IMG/VR virus record: IMGVR_UViG_3300049460_000024 | Coordinates: 1 to 42,181 of that record | Reading direction: 5' to 3' (one strand) | Length of the DNA stretch: 42,181 nucleotides | DNA from: a virus | Part shown: one piece after another, positions 24,471 to 32,489 of the stretch | Layout: the number at the start of each line of letters is the position of its first letter | How positions within the stretch are numbered: the stretch's first letter is position 1 | Notes under the pieces: generated by a model | Told to the model about the DNA's origin: nothing | Databases searched by the model: none | The model's input: only the letters and a program-made list of their open reading frames with translations | Made by a program: the position numbers and the translations under genes

Positions 24471-25595
24471 TTAAGAAGTTTTTATAAAATACCACTGCCC
24501 ACTACCGGACGGATTGATAACTATACCCTTTAGCAGTTTATGGTATTTAAGACGCCCATTAATACCCGCATTAGGGGCCGCATCCAACGTAGCTGACCCA
24601 GCCGCGAAATTGAACAGCGACATATCCCACGTTGTAGTATTGTTTGGTGTAATGACGTAGATATGACCTTGCGATGTACTGTAACCCGATGTCCAGTAGA
24701 AGACATCAAGGTCAGTGTTGTAAGTCATACCTGCGTATGAACTAACCAATGCCTCTGACACAAACTGGCTATAAGCTGCACTAGAATTAAAAGTAACTGT
24801 TTGCTCGACCCCGCCTGTACAAGCCCATTTACCTGCTACCAGAGTGTTACTCGGTCCTGCTGGACCGCCATCGCCCCACAGTAGTGTAAACATCTGGTCG
24901 CGCAAACTATCATACGAAACCGGATAACGTGCACCAACGGTTGGGGTGGTATTATTTGTCAAATATGTTTTTGACGTAGTGCTGACCCGTTTAAAGCCAT
25001 TAGTCCATATCTCACCACGCAGCGTGTCGATAACAGTACCAAAACCTGTGGCATCAATATATGGCCAAGTGCCGGGAGCGTCCCATAAGTTAGTTACTGG
25101 ATTGAAGCCATCGGATGCCTGTACATTAAATCCGTTAGGCCATGTTCCAGAGCCACCAATCATTATAAAAAGATCGGTGATATGATCCCAATGCCAATGA
25201 TCATACATATGCCGGGAACCGGGCTTTCCATCTGCATAGTAAAAGCCATCGGTAATTAACTGGCCCACAGGGGTAGGTGTGTTTACTACACTCCAGCTTG
25301 GAGTGTCCGCAGTTGCATTGAACTTAGTGACACCATTCCAATACCCATCACCATGACCGGCTTGTGGGCCTACGAAAATCTCGCCTGTTGTCTGCCTGAT
25401 ATCAAACGAACCCCACGCTGTCATGGTGGCACCACCACCATTGGTAATACCGGGAATGGCAACAACCTTGTTGACCGTGTTACCAGATGCGGTCAGCCAC
25501 GCTGGAGTAGCCCCTCCCCCACCAGAAGGAGTCATTCCACCATAAATACTAAGTCCATCCACCGATCCGTAAGTTTTAGAAATAGGAGTAACCAT
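24471..25595 (-). CDS. Putative beta-propeller surface protein
   Basis: 374 residues with repeated blade-like segments ending in aromatic residues and Gly pairs (WGSFDIRQTTGEIFVGPQAG, WDHITDLFIMIGGSG, YDSLRDQMFTLLWGDG, YNTDLDVFYWTSGYS, YHKLLKGIVINPSG). About six such units resemble kelch or galactose-oxidase-like propellers. No signal peptide; the Gly-rich segment GGMTPSGGGGATP near the start may be a linker. Placed with other surface proteins, it is probably part of the particle. Ribosome site TAGGAGATGAA. Confidence 0.6.
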   Translation of the reverse strand: MVTPISKTYGSVDGLSIYGGMTPSGGGGATPAWLTASGNTVNKVVAIPGITNGGGATMTAWGSFDIRQTTGEIFVGPQAGHGDGYWNGVTKFNATADTPSWSVVNTPTPVGQLITDGFYYADGKPGSRHMYDHWHWDHITDLFIMIGGSGTWPNGFNVQASDGFNPVTNLWDAPGTWPYIDATGFGTVIDTLRGEIWTNGFKRVSTTSKTYLTNNTTPTVGARYPVSYDSLRDQMFTLLWGDGGPAGPSNTLVAGKWACTGGVEQTVTFNSSAAYSQFVSEALVSSYAGMTYNTDLDVFYWTSGYSTSQGHIYVITPNNTTTWDMSLFNFAAGSATLDAAPNAGINGRLKYHKLLKGIVINPSGSGQWYFIKTS

Positions 25596-25613
25596 TTCAT
25601 CTCCTAAACTAAA

Positions 25614-26084
25614 TTAAACAGCAGTGAGTGTCAGAATATCGTTTGTACCGTTGGCCCAATCAACAGTGAGAGAACCAGTAACCAAAGAGATAGTGCCCGA
25701 CGAACTAAACTCTACAAAACCTAATGCGCGTTTGTTTGTATCTGTGTTGTTATAAATAATACCGTAAGCACCGTTAGTAAATCCAGATACATCTTGTGGC
25801 AGGGACAAAATATCTGCACGCAACGTAGGGATACCACTGACGAGCGTATAAGATTTGTTCGACAGCACTTGTGGGCCAGTATAAACAGAGCCAGAAGTAT
25901 TCACTTGGCTAGATGCAAAGTTAGTGGTGCCTGTGCCACCCCAATGAGGGGCTGCTGTTGCCGATGTGGGAACTGTGGAAGTTGTGACAATACCGATGCG
26001 AATATCATCAGAGCTAAGATTATGAACTTTATTGCCGAGGTCCATCAAACCTTGATTGAACCATTTTACTGTGCCGGTTGCCAT
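25614..26084 (-). CDS. Virion protein of unknown role in the connector region
   Basis: 156 residues, Thr/Ser/Gly-rich. It begins ATGTVKWFNQGLMDLGNKVHNL and contains DDIRIGIVTTSTVPTSATAAPHWGG and YTGPQVLSNKSYTL. The pattern is that of a conserved structural protein of tailed phages; I recall similar N-termini in other phage genomes but no function. It lies right after the head-completion genes. It begins like a cold-shock protein (TGTVKWFNQG), but the resemblance stops there. Confidence 0.68.
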   Translation of the reverse strand: MATGTVKWFNQGLMDLGNKVHNLSSDDIRIGIVTTSTVPTSATAAPHWGGTGTTNFASSQVNTSGSVYTGPQVLSNKSYTLVSGIPTLRADILSLPQDVSGFTNGAYGIIYNNTDTNKRALGFVEFSSSGTISLVTGSLTVDWANGTNDILTLTAV

Positions 26085-26096
26085 GTTATTTTCCTT

Positions 26097-26477
26097 TTAA
26101 TTGCGAACGTAGAGTTCGTAGTAGAGAACGTCTGTCATTGTGGGATTGAACTCTTTCACCGTCACAATGCGAAAAATCTTTGTACCAAGTTGAAGCTTGT
26201 CTGCTGATGGATCAATATCTGTTATGTATTGTGATGGTGCTAAAAACACTTGTTTGTCACCAGAGCGTACGAGTGTTTGTCCAGCAGTGCCATCCCCTTG
26301 TTCCTTGCGGATATAATCAAAAGGCATTGCACGCATGTTGTAGCGAGTTTCTGTGACGATATTTTCTGATGTGGCATCATCGTAGACGGATGTAGTTTTG
26401 ATGAGGACGGCGGATGTGCTCCAGCCTTGTTCAGTGAAAAATTCGGAGACTACTGAATGGAAGTCGGAAGTGCTCAT
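26097..26477 (-). CDS. Head completion / stopper-like protein
   Basis: 126 residues from the ATG at 26477, which overlaps the upstream stop (ATGA) and has GGTGGGA just upstream. An in-frame ATG four codons earlier lacks a ribosome site. The C-terminal half (FLAPSQYITDIDPSADKLQLGTK, FRIVTVKEFNPT, VLYYELYVRN) resembles beta-barrel head-closure proteins. Position after the adaptor protein fits a stopper. Family call is by order and shape. Confidence 0.6.
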   Translation of the reverse strand: MSTSDFHSVVSEFFTEQGWSTSAVLIKTTSVYDDATSENIVTETRYNMRAMPFDYIRKEQGDGTAGQTLVRSGDKQVFLAPSQYITDIDPSADKLQLGTKIFRIVTVKEFNPTMTDVLYYELYVRN

Positions 26478-26917
26478 ACTTCCCACCATCTTGTTTGTTG
26501 ATCTTTTTGTCCTGCTAAGTCATGTAGACGTTCTGTGACAGTTTGACCCCACCAAGCACTATTCCAGTCTGATACGAAGTCTTTTAGAGGACTGTCACCA
26601 TTTTGATCGTCAGTAATAAGATAGGGAAGTGCTGTATAAGACATCAGAGCAGGATTGCTGATTGTGTCAATCAAGAATGTGCGGTAATTTGCAAAGGCTT
26701 CAGCACCCCAAATTTCTAGCTGCACCATCTTTTTATGAGACTTGAACGCTAGTTGAGCAAGGACATATTGAGCACAAGTTTGGGCCGCAGCAGGAAGGTT
26801 CCCACTATTGTCATTGATTGTTACTTGGATTATTTCGTCGCTAAGAAACGGGATGTCTGAGACATCGCCAATTCTGTAGCGAATCTTACCTACGCCAGTT
26901 GTAATGTCGATACTCAT
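26474..26917 (-). CDS. Head-tail adaptor protein
   Basis: 147 residues. VGKIRYRIGDVSDIPFLSDEIIQ near the start, then a helix with AAQTCAQYVLAQLAFKSHKKMVQLEIWGAEAF, match the mostly helical adaptor proteins (HK97 gp6 / SPP1 gp15 class) that dock below the portal. It directly follows the major capsid gene, where adaptors usually lie. Ribosome site CTAGGAGAATAA. Confidence 0.72.
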   Translation of the reverse strand: MSIDITTGVGKIRYRIGDVSDIPFLSDEIIQVTINDNSGNLPAAAQTCAQYVLAQLAFKSHKKMVQLEIWGAEAFANYRTFLIDTISNPALMSYTALPYLITDDQNGDSPLKDFVSDWNSAWWGQTVTERLHDLAGQKDQQTRWWEV

Positions 26918-26936
26918 TTATTCTCCTAGTTGTGTT

Positions 26937-26964
26937 GACAAAAGACCCTCGTAAGAAGGTCTTT
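26937..26964 (-). terminator. Hairpin after the major capsid gene (weak terminator)
   Basis: AAAGACC (26941-26947) pairs with GGTCTTT (26958-26964) around a ten-base loop. On the minus strand the stem ends in UUU followed by UGUC, a short U-run. It would partly terminate capsid mRNA and lower expression of the connector genes behind it. Confidence 0.6.
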
Positions 26965-26978
26965 CAGCAATCTAACTA

Positions 26979-28022
26979 TTAGTTAGAAGTCGTAACTTTA
27001 ATCAGCGATGCAGGACGAGTGCAGAACAGGAGTGGCGAACTCTCCATTTCAAATTCAACGAATTCGTCTTTAGGGTCTACATAACTACGAACAAACAGTT
27101 CTTGACCGGGTTGATTGGCTTCCGACAGTTTGCTGGACGGACCATTGTAGCCACGGAACAGGTCTTTGACACCTTCAGCGTATGCAATACCTTCGTCAGC
27201 ATTGAACGCGACTTCTGTGGTGCCGTTTGGCAGGTTGAAAGTTGCATCATAAGATACAAACTCTACGCCACGGAAATTGAACGAATCGGTAATACCCCAC
27301 TGCATGTACTGCGACAGATCATCACGCAGCAATTGCTTACCACTGTTGATGTAGTATTGATAAGCATTTTTCATGTTAGGATGGCTGATTAGCTTGTCGA
27401 AGAAGCTTGGATCAACCAGAACTTGAACACCCGATATAGAACCGCCATTCTTCACGTTGGTCGAAATAGCCTTCTTCAGCAGACGCAGCTTTTGATCAAT
27501 GTTTGTCGTGGTTGTACCCAGAACAAAGTCAATCGTAGTTTGCGAGATACCAAATTCAGAGTACATATCTGCCATAACAATACCGTCAGGTGTTTTGGAA
27601 ACACCTTTCAAAGCTTGAATTTTCATGTACTCATTGGTAGCATCCCAAATGCGGCGCATATCTTCAAACTTCTCAGCCGTTGCACGAGCCAGAGTTTCTT
27701 CCATCACACCACCCGGAACGCGCCAGCCTTGGATATCCTCATTAGTCAGACGGTCAGCATGTTTGAAGTAGGCCAGTTTCAGGGCGAACGTGTCAGCAGT
27801 GCGCTCCTTGCCTTGTGTCGAGGCATTTGTACCACGAACCACTTGGGGCAGCAGAGTGATGTTGCTGTAGTCTTTATCAAACACAATTGCAGTTTGCGAA
27901 GTGGATTTCACATTAAACAGGTTGCGGCTGTTGATGAAACCGTATTGCAATGGAGTTTCAGTGATACCATCTACGAAGTCGGTTTCTTTGAAACTATTGA
28001 AATAGTCACGAATAATAGTCAT
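26979..28022 (-). CDS. Major capsid protein (lambda gpE family)
   Basis: 347 residues, typical for gpE-type capsid proteins (PF03864). Recognisable stretches are ETPLQYGFINSRNLFNVKST, TFALKLAYFKHADRLTNEDI, VPGGVMEETLARATAEKFED and PKDEFVEFEMESSPLLFCTRPASLIKV near the end. It forms the icosahedral shell by HK97-type folding. It follows the decoration gene and is preceded by AAAAGGAAATATATAA. A hairpin closes the gene. Confidence 0.92.
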   Translation of the reverse strand: MTIIRDYFNSFKETDFVDGITETPLQYGFINSRNLFNVKSTSQTAIVFDKDYSNITLLPQVVRGTNASTQGKERTADTFALKLAYFKHADRLTNEDIQGWRVPGGVMEETLARATAEKFEDMRRIWDATNEYMKIQALKGVSKTPDGIVMADMYSEFGISQTTIDFVLGTTTTNIDQKLRLLKKAISTNVKNGGSISGVQVLVDPSFFDKLISHPNMKNAYQYYINSGKQLLRDDLSQYMQWGITDSFNFRGVEFVSYDATFNLPNGTTEVAFNADEGIAYAEGVKDLFRGYNGPSSKLSEANQPGQELFVRSYVDPKDEFVEFEMESSPLLFCTRPASLIKVTTSN

Positions 28023-28050
28023 TTATATATTTCCTTTTAATGCACGTTAA

Positions 28051-28725
28051 TTAAACGCGGGTACGAGTAACAATGCGGCGTGCATTGAGTTTTTCTTGGA
28101 CATACGATTTCTGCGTAGCTGACAGCGTGTCCTTATACAGCAGGCTTGCACCAACAACGCCAGCCCAGCCACGCGACAGAACAGTCATCGAATAGTCAGT
28201 AGCGGTAGTCAGCGATGGCAGGTCTTTAACGCTCTCAATAACCACTGCTACATAAGTAGGCAGAGTAGCTACGTCAGCAGCAGCAATCCATTTCCACTTG
28301 TAAGTACCAGCAACAGCGATGGTTGCTGAATCGCCAGCTACAGCAGCAGTACCACCAGCGGTGATCGTGAACGACAGACCCATACCAGCTTCGCCATTAA
28401 CAGCCGTACCAGTAGCACCAGCGGTCAGCAGAACACCTTGTGGGTTATACAGATTGAAGGTTGTGGCAGCAGTGAACACGATACGATAGTTACCAACTTC
28501 AGCAGGATCAGTGATAGTGACAGCGCTGCAAGTGAAGTTACCAGTGTTGGTATCAGCAGTATATGTGCCAGTACCGGAAGTGATGGTACGACGGACAGCA
28601 GCACCTACATCCATACCCGTTTCAAAAGTTACGGTGACGTTTTCGCGGCAAACACCATATTCAGCGTTTTCTTCAAAAGCCAGTACACCAGACAGTTTAT
28701 TCGATCGCGAGGCGATTTTTGTCAT
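28051..28725 (-). CDS. Head decoration protein (gpD-like)
   Basis: 224 residues. The N-terminus, GVLAFEENAEYGVCRENVTVTF, followed by a repeat-like Thr/Gly/Ala-rich beta region (GTGTYTADTNTGNFTCSAVTITDP, AGNYRIVF-like strands) matches long head decoration proteins found next to gpE-type capsids, which trim and stabilise the shell. A C-terminal helix (DTLSATQKSYVQEKLNARR) is unlike the small lambda gpD. It would be abundant in virions. Ribosome site AAGGAAATATT. Confidence 0.72.
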   Translation of the reverse strand: MTKIASRSNKLSGVLAFEENAEYGVCRENVTVTFETGMDVGAAVRRTITSGTGTYTADTNTGNFTCSAVTITDPAEVGNYRIVFTAATTFNLYNPQGVLLTAGATGTAVNGEAGMGLSFTITAGGTAAVAGDSATIAVAGTYKWKWIAAADVATLPTYVAVVIESVKDLPSLTTATDYSMTVLSRGWAGVVGASLLYKDTLSATQKSYVQEKLNARRIVTRTRV

Positions 28726-28741
28726 AATATTTCCTTATTGA

Positions 28742-29569
28742 TTAAATTAAGATATTGCATTTATGTGACGCCTCTTGCGTCGGCATTCCCTGCCGGGATG
28801 ATTCGTACTCTTGTTTAAACAAAACCCACTCTACATCTTCGGAAGGAACCCATCCAGATTTGAACATTTTAAACATACAGGTAATTTTAGAATACTCGTA
28901 GCCAAGTTGCTTTGCGATGTGGGAGTGGCTTGTGTTCTGAACATAGACTAAATAAATAGCGTCTGCATTAACCCAAACATCCCTCTTTGCTGCAACGTGG
29001 TTCCAAGGAAATGTAGAACGATTCCTAGCTGTTTCCGACATTCTAATCTTAGTCTCTTCAGAAAGAACCTTACCCAATTTTGCAGCAGACATCTTGAGTT
29101 TCGTTTCTTCAGTAAACTTCCTACCTTTGTGGATAGCAGATATTTTGTCAGAAAACTCTTTAGGTCTTGTTATACCCATTTTAGAATCTGACATCTTTTT
29201 ACGAGTCTCATCAGAAGCAACGTGGCCCTTCTTAATAGCAGAAATCTTTGCTTTAAACTCATCTGTATGCTTAAACCCAAGAGTAGGATTATCCCCACCT
29301 ACACCATGATTCCACCCTATATGTGCAGCAGGTCTATACATATTTTCCACTAGCATACAGGCTTCATTGTCTAATTCATGCAAGACAGTCAGGACAATAG
29401 ATTCACCATATTTTCTCATCGCTGTGTATAGGTGACGGTTATTTCCAACTTTAGCATGTCGCTGATGTTGTTTAAATCTCTTTTCCACATGTTGTGAAGT
29501 TATACCTATGTATCCTTCAGAAAGCGGGTCAACATGTGAAGCGAGATGTATCCAATACACAAAAGCCAT
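28742..29569 (-). CDS. GIY-YIG homing endonuclease with NUMOD3 repeats
   Basis: 275 residues. The GIY-YIG core is at the N-terminus (VYWIHLASHVDPLSEGYIGIT, then RFKQHQRHA and YGESIVLTVLHEL). It is followed by at least four NUMOD3-type DNA-binding repeats (GFKHTDEFKAKISAIKKGH, RPKEFSDKISAIHKGR, KFTEETKLKMSAAKLGK, LSEETKIRMSE). An HTH-like segment follows (TSHSHIAKQLGYEYSKITCMF). It lies between the scaffold-like and decoration genes. The start is one base after the previous stop with no ribosome site, so expression probably depends on coupling. Confidence 0.93.
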   Translation of the reverse strand: MAFVYWIHLASHVDPLSEGYIGITSQHVEKRFKQHQRHAKVGNNRHLYTAMRKYGESIVLTVLHELDNEACMLVENMYRPAAHIGWNHGVGGDNPTLGFKHTDEFKAKISAIKKGHVASDETRKKMSDSKMGITRPKEFSDKISAIHKGRKFTEETKLKMSAAKLGKVLSEETKIRMSETARNRSTFPWNHVAAKRDVWVNADAIYLVYVQNTSHSHIAKQLGYEYSKITCMFKMFKSGWVPSEDVEWVLFKQEYESSRQGMPTQEASHKCNILI

Positions 29570-29570
29570 G

Positions 29571-30074
29571 TTATTTTTTATTCTGCGACTTTATGAAGGT
29601 ATTGAAGTGGATAGGCTTTTTATCAGCTTTCACTTGACCTTCAATACCTTGCTCTACAAAAGATTTCTCTTCTTTTACAGCAAGTTCTTTTTGGATGCCG
29701 AACACTTCAGCAAATTCAGCGTCTTCCATCATGTTAGCAAACTTGGCAAACTTAGTAGCTTTTTCGTCACCGAATTCTGCTGTCAGTTGGTTCATGCGAG
29801 CTTCCACTTTTTCATTGTGTGCTTTAGCAATTGCATCTTTAGTAGCTTGTTCTGCTACAGCTTTAGCTTCTGCAAATTGACCAAGTTGTTTCTTCAGTTC
29901 GTCAATTTGGCACATTGCTTCGGTCAGAGCCGTTTCTTGTGCTTCCATCTCACTAATCATTGCTTGGAACTCTGCACTATCTTTAAAGCTAACTTCTACT
30001 TGGGCTTGAGCCATAGTTTCTTCCTTCTTTTCAGGCTCAACGGCCCGTTTCATAATCGCGTCTAGAAATTTCAT
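29571..30074 (-). CDS. Scaffold-like protein
   Basis: 167 residues, highly charged and helical (EMEAQETALTEAMCQIDELKKQLGQFAEAKAVAEQATKD), lying between protease and decoration genes where assembly scaffolds are found. The C-terminal end is basic (KADKKPIHFNTFIKSQNKK), as in scaffolds that touch capsid subunits. The start overlaps the protease stop (ATGA). A second start at Met21 with AAGGAAGAAACT before it could give a 147-residue form. Function is inferred from composition and position. Confidence 0.65.
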   Translation of the reverse strand: MKFLDAIMKRAVEPEKKEETMAQAQVEVSFKDSAEFQAMISEMEAQETALTEAMCQIDELKKQLGQFAEAKAVAEQATKDAIAKAHNEKVEARMNQLTAEFGDEKATKFAKFANMMEDAEFAEVFGIQKELAVKEEKSFVEQGIEGQVKADKKPIHFNTFIKSQNKK

Positions 30075-30916
30075 TCAGTTGCTCCGTTAATAATATAATC
30101 AACAAACTCTGTACGTGTCATAATCTTGTTGACCAGACCCATTGACAGAGCATCTTCCGCCGTGTAAACTTTCGCTTGCGTGGCTTTCAAATCTTCTACA
30201 GAAATGTTTGTGTACTTGGATACGTGGGCACGGAATGCATCACCTAGCGTAGCTACTTTGGTATTCAAGTCTTCAATGAAGCCTTCTTTCCAAGAACCAT
30301 CATCATCAAAAGGAACTTTACTGGTGCCGTCAGTAATGAATGTCCGTTGATATCCGGCTTGTTCAAGAGCTTTGGAGTCGTTAATCAAGCAGATCAGTAC
30401 TCCAATCGAACCTGCTTCACCGTAAGGATTAACAACTACCTCATCACATGCACAAATGATTGCGTACATCGCCGAGCAAGCGCATCCGTCAATATACCCA
30501 TACAGTTTTACACCATTGTCATCGCACATTTGACGCAATTGGTCAGTTGATTCAAAGCATCCATATGCCTCACCACCCCCGCTGTCACAGTCAATGACAA
30601 TAGTTTTTGCACCTTGTGAGATAAGTTCTTCGGCTTGGTCAAGCATCATTTCGTATGAATAACCTCCGCACCAACCTTCCCATCCTGTAGTACGATAAGT
30701 GAGAGGACCACGAATAGTGATTACACCTACACCCTTTGCATCATCCAAATCTGGAGAAACATCGTCACTTTCGTTGTCACCATCTGGAAAGGTCATTAGA
30801 CCCGCGTTGCGATGGTCTAGATAGGACTCTATAGCTAGAAATCCTTCTTTGGAAATTAGTTGAGGCCGATTCTTCAGAGAAGCTGTAAGCCTAAGCAATT
30901 TATGTTTATTACTCAT
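30071..30916 (-). CDS. Head maturation protease, S49 (SppA-like, lambda gpC-type)
   Basis: 281 residues. Cuts scaffold and portal-associated parts during head assembly. The nucleophile is probably Ser148 (GCACSAMYAI) and the general base Lys200 (DGTSKVPF). Their 52-residue spacing equals that of the Ser/Lys pair known for B. subtilis SppA. The family block PYGEAGSIGV is at 164-173 and IVIDCDSGGGEAYG at 106-119. The usual Ala-rich stretch before the Ser is Cys-rich here. It follows the portal gene, the lambda order. Confidence 0.9.
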   Translation of the reverse strand: MSNKHKLLRLTASLKNRPQLISKEGFLAIESYLDHRNAGLMTFPDGDNESDDVSPDLDDAKGVGVITIRGPLTYRTTGWEGWCGGYSYEMMLDQAEELISQGAKTIVIDCDSGGGEAYGCFESTDQLRQMCDDNGVKLYGYIDGCACSAMYAIICACDEVVVNPYGEAGSIGVLICLINDSKALEQAGYQRTFITDGTSKVPFDDDGSWKEGFIEDLNTKVATLGDAFRAHVSKYTNISVEDLKATQAKVYTAEDALSMGLVNKIMTRTEFVDYIINGATE

Positions 30917-30927
30917 TGTTTTCCTTG

Positions 30928-32403
30928 TCAGGCATTTTCTTTATTCGACACACTGCTGTCTGAGCCTCCCGGTTTCTTACTTGTACCCTCACCTGCCGTC
31001 TTCATTCCATCACCTGCACGAGATTGCATGTCCTCTGGGAATAGCTTCTCATCTAGTGGCATATCTTCAGGAATCTCTTCAACTCCCATGGCTTCCAATA
31101 CTTTGTTGACAACGGCATGTGTGCGTGGAAGAATACCAACCGATTTAGTACGTTGTACAAGCTTACCAAGTTCGTCCCAATCCACAGAAACAATATCCTT
31201 AAACTCAAACGTAGCCATTCTGTCAGTATCCCAACCGTTCAACTCATATAAGGAACGCATCAGATCACTATTTAAAACAGAACGAATCTCTTTGAGACGG
31301 TATTCAACAGCCATTGCCAGAAGGTTTTCTTTACTGGATGCCAGAGAATATGAACCTTGCCCAGCACTGCCAAGTTTTACAACATCAACACTAAGCGCTG
31401 TAAGAATGTCTGTTTGCAGAGCTTCAATTACTTTGGGAATGTCAAAAGACTTGCCATATTTAGCTTCCAACAATTTTATGTCAATTGTCGGGTGCCCATT
31501 CTCGTCATTCATCAGAGGGTAGACAATACCTGATTGAGTACCTTTGACAAGGTTATTAGCCATGTCGATGAATTGTTGTGCTGCTGCTTTCTTCTCGTCT
31601 GTAGCTTGTGGATCAAGCAAAGCTGGAGGAACTCCGATGCAAGGGATGCCCTGCAAGTCCTTACTGATACCCAACATGAGTTGATCCTTGAGCAAACTCA
31701 TTTGTTTGTATGGTAAGAACACTGCTTTAAGTAAACTACGACCTTGTGGGTTTCCTTTAGTGGAATCAGCAGAGAAGATTAGAATTTTATTGCGATCAAT
31801 GCGCAATACCCCATCTTCATTCGTCAGTTGTTGATAGCGCTGTGGCTGTTCTAAGTTCCAGAGAGATTGTCCGATTGCTTGCAGGTCGCGGCCATCATCG
31901 GAGTAATACCAACGATAGATTGTATCTTGGGAACGAGGGGAAAGTTTGCGGAGACCGATTTTGCCATCGTTGAATTTGCTGCCATTCTTTTTAAGGCGGC
32001 GGCGATATACTTTCTCAGTTATTTGGAATCCATATCTGAGATATGTAATTACTTCCGTAATAAACTCTTTCCAACTGCCTTCCATGTCGTTCATACACGA
32101 TTCAACAAATTCGGCACGAGCTTTCTCAGTTTCATCTGCATCTTCTGGAGGCTCTACACACCATTCAACTCCGTTTGCCATCATTGTATAGACGTTGAAG
32201 GCTGTGGAGATGGTCGGGTCGTTCGCCAATTCGTCCACAACTTTCAGGATGTTGGGCCATTGGAATAACTTTTGTCGTTCTTCTAGAATCTGTTTTGCAT
32301 ATACTCTTAGGCCAGAATATCCAAATTCACCTAAAGCAACACGCGGGACTGCATTGTCAGGATCGGCTGCTAGTGCTGCCGAATTGGCTTTTTTAGCTGC
32401 CAT
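30928..32403 (-). CDS. Portal protein (DUF935 / Mu gp29-like)
   Basis: 491 residues. Forms the ring through which DNA enters and leaves. Typical stretches are VVDELANDPTISTAFNVYTMM (near 55), RYGFQITEKVYRRRLKK, LRIDRNKILIFSADSTKGNPQGRSLLKAVF and YGKSFDIPKVIEALQTDILTALSVDVVKLGSAGQGSYSLASS. The C-terminal 60 residues are acidic, then low-complexity (GEGTSKKPGGSDSSVSNKE). AAGGAGTTAT precedes the ATG at 32403, and a promoter is 28-56 bases upstream. Confidence 0.92.
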   Translation of the reverse strand: MAAKKANSAALAADPDNAVPRVALGEFGYSGLRVYAKQILEERQKLFQWPNILKVVDELANDPTISTAFNVYTMMANGVEWCVEPPEDADETEKARAEFVESCMNDMEGSWKEFITEVITYLRYGFQITEKVYRRRLKKNGSKFNDGKIGLRKLSPRSQDTIYRWYYSDDGRDLQAIGQSLWNLEQPQRYQQLTNEDGVLRIDRNKILIFSADSTKGNPQGRSLLKAVFLPYKQMSLLKDQLMLGISKDLQGIPCIGVPPALLDPQATDEKKAAAQQFIDMANNLVKGTQSGIVYPLMNDENGHPTIDIKLLEAKYGKSFDIPKVIEALQTDILTALSVDVVKLGSAGQGSYSLASSKENLLAMAVEYRLKEIRSVLNSDLMRSLYELNGWDTDRMATFEFKDIVSVDWDELGKLVQRTKSVGILPRTHAVVNKVLEAMGVEEIPEDMPLDEKLFPEDMQSRAGDGMKTAGEGTSKKPGGSDSSVSNKENA

Positions 32404-32430
32404 ATAACTCCTTTTTATTCATTAAGCAAG

Positions 32431-32459
32431 ATTGTAGCATGTAAGCAACTCTGTGTCAA
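32431..32459 (-). promoter_or_regulatory. Promoter for the portal and head genes
   Basis: TTGACA (complement of 32454-32459), 17-base spacer, TACAAT (complement of 32431-32436), with TGC directly before the -10 (extended -10). The -35 sits at the edge of a 12-pair inverted repeat. Transcription would start near 32424, giving a leader of about 20 bases before the portal start codon. Confidence 0.88.
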
Positions 32460-32479
32460 GTTTCTGTACAGAGTTGCTT
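32443..32479. repeat. 12-bp perfect inverted repeat over the portal promoter
   Basis: AAGCAACTCTGT (32443-32454) and ACAGAGTTGCTT (32468-32479), separated by 13 bases. One arm lies in the promoter spacer and touches the -35 box; the other is just upstream. Without a U-run it is not a good terminator for the terminase gene, which ends at 32490. It may be an operator or an mRNA 3'-end hairpin. Confidence 0.8.
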
Positions 32480-32489
32480 GTTTGTGATA

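Noticed and set aside
25614-26084. Cold-shock protein, from the N-terminal TGTVKWFNQG
   Set aside because: Only about ten residues match; the RNA-binding motifs that should follow are absent and the length and composition are of a virion protein.
26935-26963. Plus-strand promoter from TTGACA at 26935-26940
   Set aside because: At 17 bases there is GGTCTT, not a -10 box, and it would read antisense into the major capsid gene; the site is explained by the terminator hairpin.
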